Assembly (NCBI RefSeq): GCF_900176115.1
Contig: NZ_FWWR01000009.1
Location: 992,001-1,056,000, forward strand
DNA from: Peptoniphilus asaccharolyticus DSM 20463
GTDB lineage: Bacteria; Bacillota; Clostridia; Tissierellales; Peptoniphilaceae
Length of the DNA: 64,000 nucleotides
Direction: 5' to 3'
The notes below the pieces were generated by a model. The model was not told the DNA's origin, searched no databases, and worked only from the letters and a program-made list of their open reading frames with translations. A program made the translations under genes and the position numbers. Shown piece by piece: positions 48,045 to 56,218 of this stretch (its first letter is position 1; the number at the start of each line of letters is the position of its first letter).

Positions 48045-49397
48045 TTACAAATTGTTTTTTATTGCTAATCTCAATTTTTTATGAATACTAATAGCAAAAG
48101 GAATTGTGATGATTGTTGTTATTAAATCTGAAATTGTTTGAGCATATATAACACCATTTAATCCCATAAATTTAGGCAACAATAAAATGATAGGGATAAG
48201 CACAATCCCTTGTCGCAATGAATTTAGAAATACTCCCCCTAATGCCTTTCCTGTAGACAAATACAAGGTAGAGTAAGTAAACTGAAATCCAAATGTTATA
48301 AACATAATTACAGCTGCTCGTAATGCCGGTACTGCTATATTTAATACATTTTCATCAGTCCCAAATATAGATAATATACTTGGTGCAAATATATAAACTA
48401 TCACAGTCCACGCTACACAAAATACATTTGTCCATTTAATACTTGCCTTTATAGCTTCTCTCACTCTTTCATAATTCTTAGCTCCGTAATTAAATCCAGC
48501 TAATGGTTGCAATCCTTTCATATATCCAAATACAACATTTGTTCCTAATGTTACAATTCTAAGAACAATACCCATTGCAGCTATTGCTTCTTCTCCATAA
48601 AAGGACGCTGCATAAGATATTTTGCTGATAGATATTGTTTGTAGAATTTGAAGTATTAACATGGAGATACCTATCTTTAATATCTCCTTATAAATTGCAA
48701 CTGTTGGTTTAAAGTTAGGTAACTTTATCTCAATTAAATTTTTATCTCCTACAAAGTAAATGAGATACATTAGACTGGTTATCACTCTGGCTATGAGTGT
48801 CGCAATAGCTGCACCTCTCACTCCTAAATTAAGTCCGAATATGAATATCGGATCTAAAATCATATTTGATATAGAGCCTACAATCATAGCCTTTAAGGAA
48901 ATTTTAGCAGCTCCTTGTGCAACGGCTAAATTCCCAAGTGTTACATTTATCGTTCCCAAAATACCGCCTACTATGAATATTCCTGTATACGACTTAGAAA
49001 TTTCAATAATAGAGGGGATGGCTCCCATAAATTTCAAAACACCATCTAAATAGCAAAACAATAAAATAGCTATAATTATCCCTAAAATTGCACTTGATAT
49101 TAGAGCAACTGTTGCTACAATACTTGCTTCTTTTTTATTGTTTCCTCCAAGTAGCCTTGATATATAAGAGCCTGCCCCTGCACCAAATGTTAATCCTATC
49201 CCTAAAAAGATAAGTTGAATTGGAAATGCAACTGAAACGGCAGCTACTGCCTCTTTCCCAAGTCCAGACACAAAATAGGTATCCACAACATTGTATAAAG
49301 CAGCTACCAACAAACTGATAACCATAGGCATACCTAACTTAAAAAGTGCCTTATCAATATTTTCTTCTTTCAAAATTTTTATTCTACTTTCGTTCAT
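48045..49397 (-). CDS. MATE-family multidrug efflux transporter
   Basis: This cation-driven exporter of the MATE fold has 450 residues and twelve expected membrane helices in two halves (first half starts IDKALFKLGMPMVISLLVAA; AAIATLIARVITSLMYLIYF in the middle; second half from about 230). Typical substrates are cationic drugs and fluoroquinolones; the actual one is unknown. It stands alone behind its own promoter (49747-49775) and a 350-base leader with two stacked hairpins, so expression is probably inducible. It is the apparent resistance cargo of the virD4-inserted element. Confidence 0.88.
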   Translation of the reverse strand: MNESRIKILKEENIDKALFKLGMPMVISLLVAALYNVVDTYFVSGLGKEAVAAVSVAFPIQLIFLGIGLTFGAGAGSYISRLLGGNNKKEASIVATVALISSAILGIIIAILLFCYLDGVLKFMGAIPSIIEISKSYTGIFIVGGILGTINVTLGNLAVAQGAAKISLKAMIVGSISNMILDPIFIFGLNLGVRGAAIATLIARVITSLMYLIYFVGDKNLIEIKLPNFKPTVAIYKEILKIGISMLILQILQTISISKISYAASFYGEEAIAAMGIVLRIVTLGTNVVFGYMKGLQPLAGFNYGAKNYERVREAIKASIKWTNVFCVAWTVIVYIFAPSILSIFGTDENVLNIAVPALRAAVIMFITFGFQFTYSTLYLSTGKALGGVFLNSLRQGIVLIPIILLLPKFMGLNGVIYAQTISDLITTIITIPFAISIHKKLRLAIKNNL

Positions 49398-49447
49398 TTA
49401 AAATTTCTCCACTTCTCAATATTTTATTTTCTGTATTTATGCAACAA

Positions 49448-49536
49448 AAAAGGCATAAATACAAAATAGTATCTGCCTTTTGCTTAATAATTTATAAAAC
49501 AAAAGGCTACAGACAAAACATTGCCCATAGCCTTTT
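49448..49536 (-). promoter_or_regulatory. Attenuator-like double hairpin in front of the MATE gene
   Basis: On the minus strand the first hairpin (49501-49536) has arms AAAAGGCTA/TAGCCTTTT extended by GGGCAA/TTGTCT, and the second (49448-49481) arms AAAAGGCA/TGCCTTTT followed by TTGTTGC as a terminator. GCCTTTTG from the first can pair with CAAAAGGC of the second, an antiterminator. A possible 10-codon frame (GTG at 49567, VCISRYTNKM, stop at 49535) ends exactly at the first stem. Confidence 0.65.
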
Positions 49537-49629
49537 ACATTTTATTTGTATATCGAGAAATGCACACAAAAATAAAGCCAACTAAATGACCTAATTTTTT
49601 GTATTTCCCGATGAAATCTTAAATGTAAT

Positions 49630-49719
49630 CTATTTGCTATACTCTGTACAATGTTTCATCGGTTTCATTTGTACAGAGTTAAGTTTGTTCTTAGGATGGT
49701 TTCTTAAATAAATTCTCAT
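49630..49719 (-). CDS. Leader peptide upstream of the MATE gene
   Basis: This 29-codon frame (MRIYLRNHPKNKLN and on) starts at an ATG with AAAGGGA upstream and follows the promoter closely. Its second half forms an 11-bp stem, ACTCTGTACAA with TTGTACAGAGT, whose loop CCGATGAAA can pair with TTTCATCGG just after the stop. Translation would therefore decide which structure forms. I do not recognise the peptide. Confidence 0.6.
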   Translation of the reverse strand: MRIYLRNHPKNKLNSVQMKPMKHCTEYSK

Positions 49720-49746
49720 AACAATTCCCTTTCCATATATTATAAT

Positions 49747-49775
49747 ATTTTATCATATTCTTCAAAAATCGTCAA
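49747..49775 (-). promoter_or_regulatory. Promoter of the MATE leader
   Basis: TTGACG (49770-49775) and TAAAAT (49747-49752) on the minus strand with exactly 17 bp between; a second TATAAT overlaps just downstream. Confidence 0.8.
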
Positions 49776-49896
49776 AAAACCATCATTACATACTACCAAT
49801 TTTCGTCTTTTCTTTTACCTCTTCCAATTATATATAATTGTATTCGTGTTTCTTTTTTCGTTGCCCATCTATTTCATCAAATTCTTCCTGTATAAG

Positions 49897-51555
49897 TTAT
49901 TTAGATTCTTCTTGTGACACTTCAAACTTACCTATAAAATTAAAGTACACATCAACTTGTTGTTTTCTGTCTTTCTCTTTTCTTCCCCCTGTGGCTTCAT
50001 GGACTACAACTTTTTCTATATACTCATTTATCATTGGTACTGTCAGTTCCTCAATATCTGTATATTTCTCTATCATTTTAAGGAATTTATCTGTGTCAAT
50101 TTTTCTCTGATGATAGCTTTCTATTTCTTGCTCAAAATACTGTATTTGTTTTTCTAAATCTTGTTGCTCAGTATCATAAACATTAAATAATCTATCAAAG
50201 TGTTTTATAGGAATTTTCCCAAGTGCATGGTCTTCATACAGTTTTGTAATAAGGGTTGTTAGTTCTGCATTTCTTGACGATAGCTTTTCTAACTTCTCTT
50301 TATCTCCTTGATACTTTTCTTCTCTTTTTTCATCGGATAACTCGTTCATCACTTTTAGAAATTCTTGCTTTTCTTCTTTTGCAAAGTCGGTGATTTCTTT
50401 GATTGATTTTAATAGAATTTCATTCACTGTTTTTAGTTTGATATAGTGAATACTGCAAGTTCCTTTTCTGTGTCTGTAATGTTGACATACAAAGCAATAA
50501 TCACAATCATATTTCTTTGCTTTGTGTTCTGCCGGCTCTCTGTAACTTAATTTACCGCCACAATCTGCACATATTAATAGTCCTGTAAGTGGATTTGATG
50601 TTTTGCCATACTTAGGACTTCTTCTCACTGTTTTTCTTAGCCTTTGGGCGTTTTTCCATGTTTCTTCATCAATGATGGCTTCATGAGTGTTCTTAAAGAT
50701 AATGAGTTCATCTTCTCTTGCTTTTCTTCTTTTCTTGGTTTTGTAATCAACACATATTGTTTTACCAAGAACAGTGTGTCCCATGTATTCTCTTTTTTCT
50801 AAGATATAGCCTATTGTGGTCGGTGTCCAAAAATATGGGTCGTCTATTCCTCTTTTCTTGGAACTGTGGTTATTTTCAGGATAGTGTATTTCTGCATAGG
50901 CAGACGGTATAAGGACTTTATCTTTGGTTAGTATCTCTGCTATCTGTGTTACTCCAAATCCCTCTATAACAAGCCTGTAAATGCGTTTTACGACCTTTGC
51001 ACTCTCTTTATCGACAAGTAGCTCCTGTTTGTCCTTAGGGTTTCTATAATAGCCGTATGGAACGCTTGGTGATACTCTTTTGCCTTCTTCCATTCTTGCT
51101 CTAAAGATGGATTGTATTTTTCTTGAGGTATCTCTTGCATACCATTCGTTCATAATGTTTAGAAATGGTGTAAAGTCGCTTTCTGCTTGTTTTTCACTGT
51201 CTATTCCGTTGTTGATAGCAATAAATCTTACTCCCTTTTCTTTGAAAAGTATTTCGGTGTAAAAGCCTACTTTGAGGTAATCTCTGCCAAACCTACTCAT
51301 ATCTTTTACTATCACAGTAGATACTTTGTTTTCTTCTACTGCTTTTATCATCTTTTGAAATCCCTCTCTATCAAAGGTTGTTCCGCTTACTCCATCATCG
51401 GTATAGTGATAGATATTTACAAAGCCGTTTCTTTTAGCATAACTTTCAAGTAGCTGCTTCTGATTGGTGATGGAATTGCTTTCTCCTTGCATTTCATCAT
51501 CACGACTTAAACGCTCATAAAGGGCTGTTTGTCCTGTTCTTTTCATATTTGACAT
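49897..51555 (-). CDS. Large serine recombinase of the virD4-inserted element
   Basis: The 552-residue protein has the resolvase domain ([20 protein letters not shown] with the active Ser, [14 protein letters not shown]), Recombinase domain (about 160-290), zinc ribbon GLLICADCGGKL followed by CDYCFVCQHYR, and a DUF4368-like C-terminus. It should excise and insert the 43917-51615 element; TCCTTT at both junctions contains the presumed crossover. The start faces the right junction, about 55 bases away. A GGAGG precedes the longer start at 51555. Confidence 0.92.
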   Translation of the reverse strand: MSNMKRTGQTALYERLSRDDEMQGESNSITNQKQLLESYAKRNGFVNIYHYTDDGVSGTTFDREGFQKMIKAVEENKVSTVIVKDMSRFGRDYLKVGFYTEILFKEKGVRFIAINNGIDSEKQAESDFTPFLNIMNEWYARDTSRKIQSIFRARMEEGKRVSPSVPYGYYRNPKDKQELLVDKESAKVVKRIYRLVIEGFGVTQIAEILTKDKVLIPSAYAEIHYPENNHSSKKRGIDDPYFWTPTTIGYILEKREYMGHTVLGKTICVDYKTKKRRKAREDELIIFKNTHEAIIDEETWKNAQRLRKTVRRSPKYGKTSNPLTGLLICADCGGKLSYREPAEHKAKKYDCDYCFVCQHYRHRKGTCSIHYIKLKTVNEILLKSIKEITDFAKEEKQEFLKVMNELSDEKREEKYQGDKEKLEKLSSRNAELTTLITKLYEDHALGKIPIKHFDRLFNVYDTEQQDLEKQIQYFEQEIESYHQRKIDTDKFLKMIEKYTDIEELTVPMINEYIEKVVVHEATGGRKEKDRKQQVDVYFNFIGKFEVSQEESK

Positions 51556-51609
51556 GAGAATTACCTCCTTTCCAAGTTTTTATTATTTTCTCTGTCCCTA
51601 AGAGGTTAA

Positions 51610-52167
51610 TCCTTTAGGATCGGTCACGCAATATGACGAGTGCATTTGCATTAAGTTCGGTTTTACATAAAATCTTGTCTTTCCGGAGCCTGAACCACCT
51701 ATAACCAAAACATTTTTATTTCTTGCGTACTTTGGATTAGCTGGTCTGCCGTTCATAGTTAATCGTTCAGTTTGTGTAAGCAAGATATTGTTCTGGAACT
51801 TTTCATCCATATACGGTTCTATATCTTTTCTCGTTCCCCATCTTGCTGAACCATACTCTTTTCCCTGTCTGAACTTTTTTGCGTTTTTACCTTTGGTATA
51901 GACAACAAACTTAATTAAAGCAGCTACTCCAACGCCCATTAAAATATCCGTTGGATGAATACTCGGAATAAATCTCATGGTATTAAGCTCTAATATTCCT
52001 TGGAAGATTTTGTCTATCACATCGCCACCAGTATAGGCTCGTACATGATGAGAAAAGATATTGCCAACATAGAAAAATGCAAGGTAGGGAATGTTCTGCT
52101 TTAGCAACTTTGCCTTATCTTGCACTTTAAATAAGCCTTTGATGTCTTTTAGTATTTTATCTATCAT
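51610..52167 (-). pseudogene. VirD4 coupling protein, N-terminal fragment
   Basis: This fragment of about 185 residues has two membrane segments (NIPYLAFFYVGNIFSHHVRA, DILMGVGVAALIKFVVY), the typical FRQGKEYGSARWGTRKDI and Walker A VIGGSGSGKTRFYVKPN. It runs into the inserted element right after DPKG and stops at 51598. The next part of the gene is at 43488-43920. VirD4 couples the relaxase-DNA complex to the channel, so its loss should block transfer of the ICE and of its guests unless another coupling protein helps. Confidence 0.9.
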
Positions 52168-52649
52168 AGGCTCTGCTCCTTTTGTTTATTCTTGACTTTA
52201 TCTTTAGAAAGAGAGTTCTTTGCCATCTCCTTGAACTTCTCAATATTCTTGTGGATAGATTCTTTTCTTTCCGTTTTCTTTTCTGATTCCGAAAGAGCGT
52301 GTTTAAAGGCTTTATCCATGACTTTCATGTCTTTTGCCTGAAAGAATACGGAGTATTTACCGCTTTCTTTATCTTTCATCACCGAAAACTTGACTCCGTA
52401 TCTGTTCAGTTCCTTTTTTAACTCTTTCAGCTCAGCTTCTTCTACCGGAATTTCTTCAAGCTGTCCCTTTTTAACCATATCTTTTAGCTTTACTTCATTT
52501 CCGTTAGCATTAACCAGCTTTTCCAGTCCTCCAAGTTTTTCAGCCTCTTTCATCAGTTTCTTTAATAAGTTCAGAATTAGCTTTCCTGTTACTTTAGCAG
52601 CTTTCACTTCCATGTTAAGCGTTTTTCTTGCGATTTCTTCATTGATCAA
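52164..52649 (-). CDS. PcfB/DUF3801 family conjugation protein
   Basis: The 161-residue protein has the DUF3801 core: an N-terminal helix (EEIARKTLNMEVKAAKVTGK), YGVKFSVMKDKESGKYSVFF in the middle, and a basic tail (ERKESIHKNIEKF). PcfB works with the VirD4-type protein in relaxosome docking on pCF10. The gene overlaps virD4 and the dnaC-like gene by four bases each, a tightly coupled operon. Confidence 0.87.
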   Translation of the reverse strand: MINEEIARKTLNMEVKAAKVTGKLILNLLKKLMKEAEKLGGLEKLVNANGNEVKLKDMVKKGQLEEIPVEEAELKELKKELNRYGVKFSVMKDKESGKYSVFFQAKDMKVMDKAFKHALSESEKKTERKESIHKNIEKFKEMAKNSLSKDKVKNKQKEQSL

Positions 52650-53497
52650 GTTCTCTCACCTCCAGTCAGTAATCTTTCTTTATTTCTCTTTAATTTTTCT
52701 TCCTGAATAACTTTCCTGTAATCTTCTCCAAGTACCATCACAGGAATACACATCTCAATAATTCTTGAGTAAATTCTTTGGTATTCCACACTCTCCGTAC
52801 AGTTTTCAATTTGGCTGTATGAAAGATTTGTGGTAAAGATTGTTGGCTTATGCTTTAAGTACCTGTTATTCACAATGTTATATACCTGCTCTTTGGCATA
52901 GCTTGTATCTCTTTCAATTCCTAAATCATCTAAGATGAGAACGGAAGTGTTTACAAGGGATTCGATATATGCGTTTTTATCAAGGTCAAATCCGCCTTTT
53001 TGCAGTTCGTTGATTATCTGTGCAAAGTTTCTAATCTTAACGCTTATCTGATACTGTTCAATCAGTGCATTGGCAATAGAGCAGGCAAGATAGGTCTTTC
53101 CGCTTCCAACTGTTCCATAGAACAGAAGTCCGATATTTTCCTTTTTCATCAATTCATAATCTTTTACAAAATTCTTTGCGATGATAAGGCTCTGATTTTC
53201 TTTTCCCTGATAGTTTTCAAAGGTATATAACCACTGAATCATGGATGTGAAGCAGATACTTTTTAATCTCTCGATTTCAAGCTGCTTTTGTCTTTCTTTT
53301 TCTTTTGCTTCTCTATCTCTATCGCATTTACAAGCTGTCTTAAATATCATCTGCTTTCCGAAAAATTCTAATGCTTTTCCATCTTTTCTTTCATGGCACA
53401 CTTTACAGTAGGCGTGTCCGTCTTTGATGTATTCTTTTTCATGATTGAAGCTGTATTCCACATCTTCTATCATCACTTTTTCTAATTCTTTAATCAT
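52646..53497 (-). CDS. DnaC/IstB-like helicase loader of the ICE backbone
   Basis: The 283-residue AAA ATPase has Cys motifs near the start (YCKVCHERKDG, TACKCDRDREAK), Walker A YGTVGSGKTYLACSIANALI, Walker B VLILDDLGIERDTSYA and TIFTTNLSY. It overlaps its neighbours by four bases on each side. It should load the replicative helicase for autonomous replication of the excised ICE. A related copy serves the inserted region at 26749-27603. Confidence 0.9.
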   Translation of the reverse strand: MIKELEKVMIEDVEYSFNHEKEYIKDGHAYCKVCHERKDGKALEFFGKQMIFKTACKCDRDREAKEKERQKQLEIERLKSICFTSMIQWLYTFENYQGKENQSLIIAKNFVKDYELMKKENIGLLFYGTVGSGKTYLACSIANALIEQYQISVKIRNFAQIINELQKGGFDLDKNAYIESLVNTSVLILDDLGIERDTSYAKEQVYNIVNNRYLKHKPTIFTTNLSYSQIENCTESVEYQRIYSRIIEMCIPVMVLGEDYRKVIQEEKLKRNKERLLTGGERT

Positions 53498-54264
53498 AAA
53501 TGTACTCCCTTGTTATATTCCTCCCATGTAGGGATATTGGTTTTTTTCTTACTTCCCTGATCTTTATAAAACCAAGAAAGGATTGTTGCTTTATGGTCTC
53601 TATATGTTTTTCCGGTACTTTGAAGATAGGTTGATAATCTCTCAATGTAGTTATCAAGCTCTCCTGCCATTTTTATTTGTAATTCACCTATATCTTCGTC
53701 CTTTAAAAAGACATTTTGAAATGTTCCAAGTCCGTTTTCCCCAAAACTATATTCTCTCTTACTATACTTACTCTTATTATTCTCTATATAGTTAGAGTCA
53801 ACATTTTGAACTTCCTGAAGTTCATTTTCTTTACTTCTGAGGTTAAAATCTTTTACTTCTGAAGTTAAGTTTTTTGATTTCTGAAAGTCATTTTCTTTTA
53901 CCGCTATTATGCTCATAAAGTCTTTTACATAAATGACATTCGGCTTACCAAGTCCAAGCCTTACTCTTTCAATCAGTCCTATTCCTTTTTTGCTGTCTAA
54001 CTCGTCTAATGTTTTTATGGCAGTAGGCTTTGAGATATTTCTTCTTCTCATAATTTCTTCAACAGTAAAATAGATAAAAACTCTGCCTTCCTTGTCCACC
54101 CAGTTATTCTTAAATGACATTCCTGTGCGTTTCAAAAGCATGGAGTATAGGATAATGGCTTCAGCAGACAGTCCCTTAAATTCTTCTCCGTCTACCAATA
54201 TTTCAGGCACTTTTAGAAAGTTAAATCTTTCCGCTTCTCTGTTATAGAAATAGTCAAAGTTCAT
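53494..54264 (-). CDS. RepA_N-type replication initiator of the ICE
   Basis: The 256-residue initiator has the RepA_N domain at the start (FNFLKVPEILVDGEEFKGLS, AEAIILYSMLLKRTGMS, RRRNISKPTAIKTLDELDS) and a DnaD-like end (YLQSTGKTYRDHKATILSWF). It begins the replication/transfer operon at the right end of the ICE and overlaps the loader gene by four bases. GGAGG lies before the ATG. Confidence 0.88.
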   Translation of the reverse strand: MNFDYFYNREAERFNFLKVPEILVDGEEFKGLSAEAIILYSMLLKRTGMSFKNNWVDKEGRVFIYFTVEEIMRRRNISKPTAIKTLDELDSKKGIGLIERVRLGLGKPNVIYVKDFMSIIAVKENDFQKSKNLTSEVKDFNLRSKENELQEVQNVDSNYIENNKSKYSKREYSFGENGLGTFQNVFLKDEDIGELQIKMAGELDNYIERLSTYLQSTGKTYRDHKATILSWFYKDQGSKKKTNIPTWEEYNKGVHL

Positions 54265-54298
54265 GCAGGATCACCTCCTCTCTTAAAAATTTGCAAAG

Positions 54299-54327
54299 AA
54301 AAAGACGATAGTTTTTTCTCTATCGCC
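54299..54327 (-). terminator. Terminator after the CD1845-like gene
   Basis: GGCGATAG and CTATCGTC (54320-54327 with 54304-54311) form a stem, then TTTTTCTTTGC on the minus strand. Confidence 0.75.
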
Positions 54328-54353
54328 TTTGGTAACCATTTTTATGAAATTTT

Positions 54354-54638
54354 TTAGGTTGATTTTATTGCTTCATTGATACCTTGTAAAAAAGCTATAA
54401 CAGTTGCTCCAACCATCGGTATTCCGTATGGACTTAACAAGAAACCTAATATCAATGCTTCTATTCCGATGGTAACTTCTTTTTGCAGAAAAGAGGCAAT
54501 TGCTCCAAATATGCAAAACATCATCAGCAAATATAGTAGGGCTGTTCCAATACCAAGTAGAAATGTCAGAAATGCTGTGAGGATACTTAATGCCAAGCTA
54601 ATTGGAAACAAAATTATTTTTATTATCCATCTCATCAT
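54354..54638 (-). CDS. CD1845-like small ICE membrane protein
   Basis: The 94-residue, very hydrophobic protein has two or three membrane segments (IILFPISLALSILTAFLTFL, ALLYLLMMFCIFGAIASFL) and the family end SPYGIPMVGATVIAFLQGIN. Related proteins sit at the right end of many Tn1549-type ICEs. Function unknown. Confidence 0.75.
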   Translation of the reverse strand: MMRWIIKIILFPISLALSILTAFLTFLLGIGTALLYLLMMFCIFGAIASFLQKEVTIGIEALILGFLLSPYGIPMVGATVIAFLQGINEAIKST

Positions 54639-54830
54639 TTAGTAGTCCTCACTTTCTAAAGCATTCTTTGTATCTCCACACACCATATCAATGCAAACAT
54701 TCACATCAATATAATTTTTTAAGACTTTTTTTCGTCCTCCCTCTCCGTCTTCTACAAATACATAATGCTTGTAAAACTGCTTAAAATGCAGTATTTTCAC
54801 GATTTCACTCTTTGTATCAACGCTATGCAC
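54639..54830 (-). CDS. Small ORF at the ICE right end, doubtful
   Basis: The 63-codon frame ends with YIDVNVCIDMVCGDTKNALE just before the CD1845-like gene. Its first dozen codons lie inside the 3' end of rlmD, so the start as given depends on the insertion site. It may be a chance fusion of chromosomal and ICE sequence, or a real ICE gene with a later start; no good internal start with a ribosome binding site is seen. Confidence 0.3.
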   Translation of the reverse strand: MHSVDTKSEIVKILHFKQFYKHYVFVEDGEGGRKKVLKNYIDVNVCIDMVCGDTKNALESEDY

Positions 54831-56131
54831 TCTACATGGGAAGTTTTAGGGAATTGGTCAAGTGCTTTCATGGCTATTATCTCATATCCTCTTTCAACAA
54901 ATCTTTTTAAATCTCTTGCGTGTGTTACAGGGTTACAAGATATATATAAAAATTTCTTCGGAGAAAAATCTATAATATCGTCTATTGCCTTTGGATTTAT
55001 TCCCTCTCTTGGCGGATCAAGAACTATCACATCCGGAATGTATTCAAGACCTTTAACTGCATTCATAACGTCATCTGCAATAAATTTGATATTTTCCAAT
55101 CCGTTTAACTTTACATTTTCTATTGCCGCCTCAACTGCCTCTTCGACTATTTCTATTCCCAAAGCTTCTTTTGCTCCCTGCCCCATTATTTGAGTTATGG
55201 TTCCAGTTCCACAGTACAAATCAAGAAGAATTTGGTCGTCTATATTTCCAAGCATTTCTTTTGCCATGCTGTATAGTACTTCTGCTGATTTTGTGTTCGT
55301 TTGGAAGAAGGAGTATAGGCTCACTTTGAATTTAAGTCCTAAAACTTCTTCGTTTAAATAATCTCTTCCATAATATACTTCCACCACTTCCGGTACTATT
55401 GCATCTGATAAAGCATCGTTTTTTGTATGAATTATACCTACGATATTTCCATCTAATTCTAATTTCAGTAGCTCTTCAAAATATGGCACATAGTCAAATT
55501 CTTCACTAGTTGTAACCAAGTTTACCAATATCTCTCCAAGACTTGATTTTCTTATAAGAAGATGTCTTAAGTTTCCTGTGTGTCTCATCTTGTGATACGG
55601 CTTCAATAATCCATCAAAATAATCTCTTGTAAAAGCTCTTATTGTATTGAAGTCTCTGCTGACTATGTTGCAGTCTGTGGTATTTACAACTTCATAAAAT
55701 CTATTCTTCATATGAAGTCCTAGCGCAAGTGGGCCATCTTTGTATTCATCGGAAAATGTGTATTCCATTTTATTTCTATACTCTCTGTACACTGGTGATG
55801 GAACCATCTCTATATCAAAATCAAACCCTTCATCTCTATATAATTTATTTAGTAGTTCTCTTTTGTATTCAATTTCATTTTCATAGGAAAATCTTTGGTA
55901 TGTACATCCTCCGCACACTTCAAGATGCTCACAATTATGTTCTGTTTCAAGTGGTGATGGCTCTATTACATTTATAAGTTTTCCTTTTCTATGACCAGCT
56001 TTAGTAATTTCTACAACTTGTCCTTTAATTCCGCCCTTTATTTTAAGTTCAAAGTCTTCTCCGCAAACCACTGACTTGTTTGGGAACTTTGATTCTGTTA
56101 TCTTTCCTGTAAGTATTTTTTTCATATTCAC
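54797..56131 (-). CDS. rlmD: 23S rRNA (uracil-C5)-methyltransferase, RlmD/RlmCD type
   Basis: This SAM-dependent enzyme makes 5-methyluridine in 23S rRNA. The 444 residues have a TRAM domain at the start (KGQVVEITKAGHRKGKLINV), the iron-sulfur cysteines CEHLEVCGGCTYQ, SAM motif I DLYCGTGTITQI, LDPPREGINPKA, and the catalytic Cys in YISCNPVTHARD. The end HVECIALIQR is a known integration hotspot type (rumA) for ICEs; here ICE sequence begins right after the stop, with the gene's reading kept intact. It has its own promoter at 56143. Confidence 0.93.
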   Translation of the reverse strand: MNMKKILTGKITESKFPNKSVVCGEDFELKIKGGIKGQVVEITKAGHRKGKLINVIEPSPLETEHNCEHLEVCGGCTYQRFSYENEIEYKRELLNKLYRDEGFDFDIEMVPSPVYREYRNKMEYTFSDEYKDGPLALGLHMKNRFYEVVNTTDCNIVSRDFNTIRAFTRDYFDGLLKPYHKMRHTGNLRHLLIRKSSLGEILVNLVTTSEEFDYVPYFEELLKLELDGNIVGIIHTKNDALSDAIVPEVVEVYYGRDYLNEEVLGLKFKVSLYSFFQTNTKSAEVLYSMAKEMLGNIDDQILLDLYCGTGTITQIMGQGAKEALGIEIVEEAVEAAIENVKLNGLENIKFIADDVMNAVKGLEYIPDVIVLDPPREGINPKAIDDIIDFSPKKFLYISCNPVTHARDLKRFVERGYEIIAMKALDQFPKTSHVECIALIQRVKS

Positions 56132-56142
56132 TCCTCATTTGA

Positions 56143-56151
56143 ATTATACCA
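56143..56151 (-). promoter_or_regulatory. Extended -10 promoter of rlmD
   Basis: TGG followed by TATAAT (56143-56148) on the minus strand, twelve bases before GAGGAGTG and the rlmD start. No clear -35 box. Confidence 0.5.
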
Positions 56152-56218
56152 TAGAAGATTGTTTCTTAGGTTTATGATAGAATGATTATAACTTATATTA
56201 TTTTTAACGGAGGACTTT

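Larger units (their letters stand above)
43917..51615 (-). mobile_element. Mobilizable element inserted in virD4
   Basis: Both junctions can be read against virD4 itself: left TATTGTTCC|TTTTGGG, right TTAATCC|TTTAGGATC, sharing TCCTTT (43917-43922 and 51610-51615). Joining the outer parts gives an uninterrupted virD4 frame (DPKGTIVLECG). Content from left to right: tnpW, acetyltransferase, MobQ relaxase, oriT, DUF3847-like gene, sigma-like factor, MATE pump with leader, and serine recombinase at the right end. It is about 7.7 kb and looks intact, so it may still excise. Confidence 0.85.
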
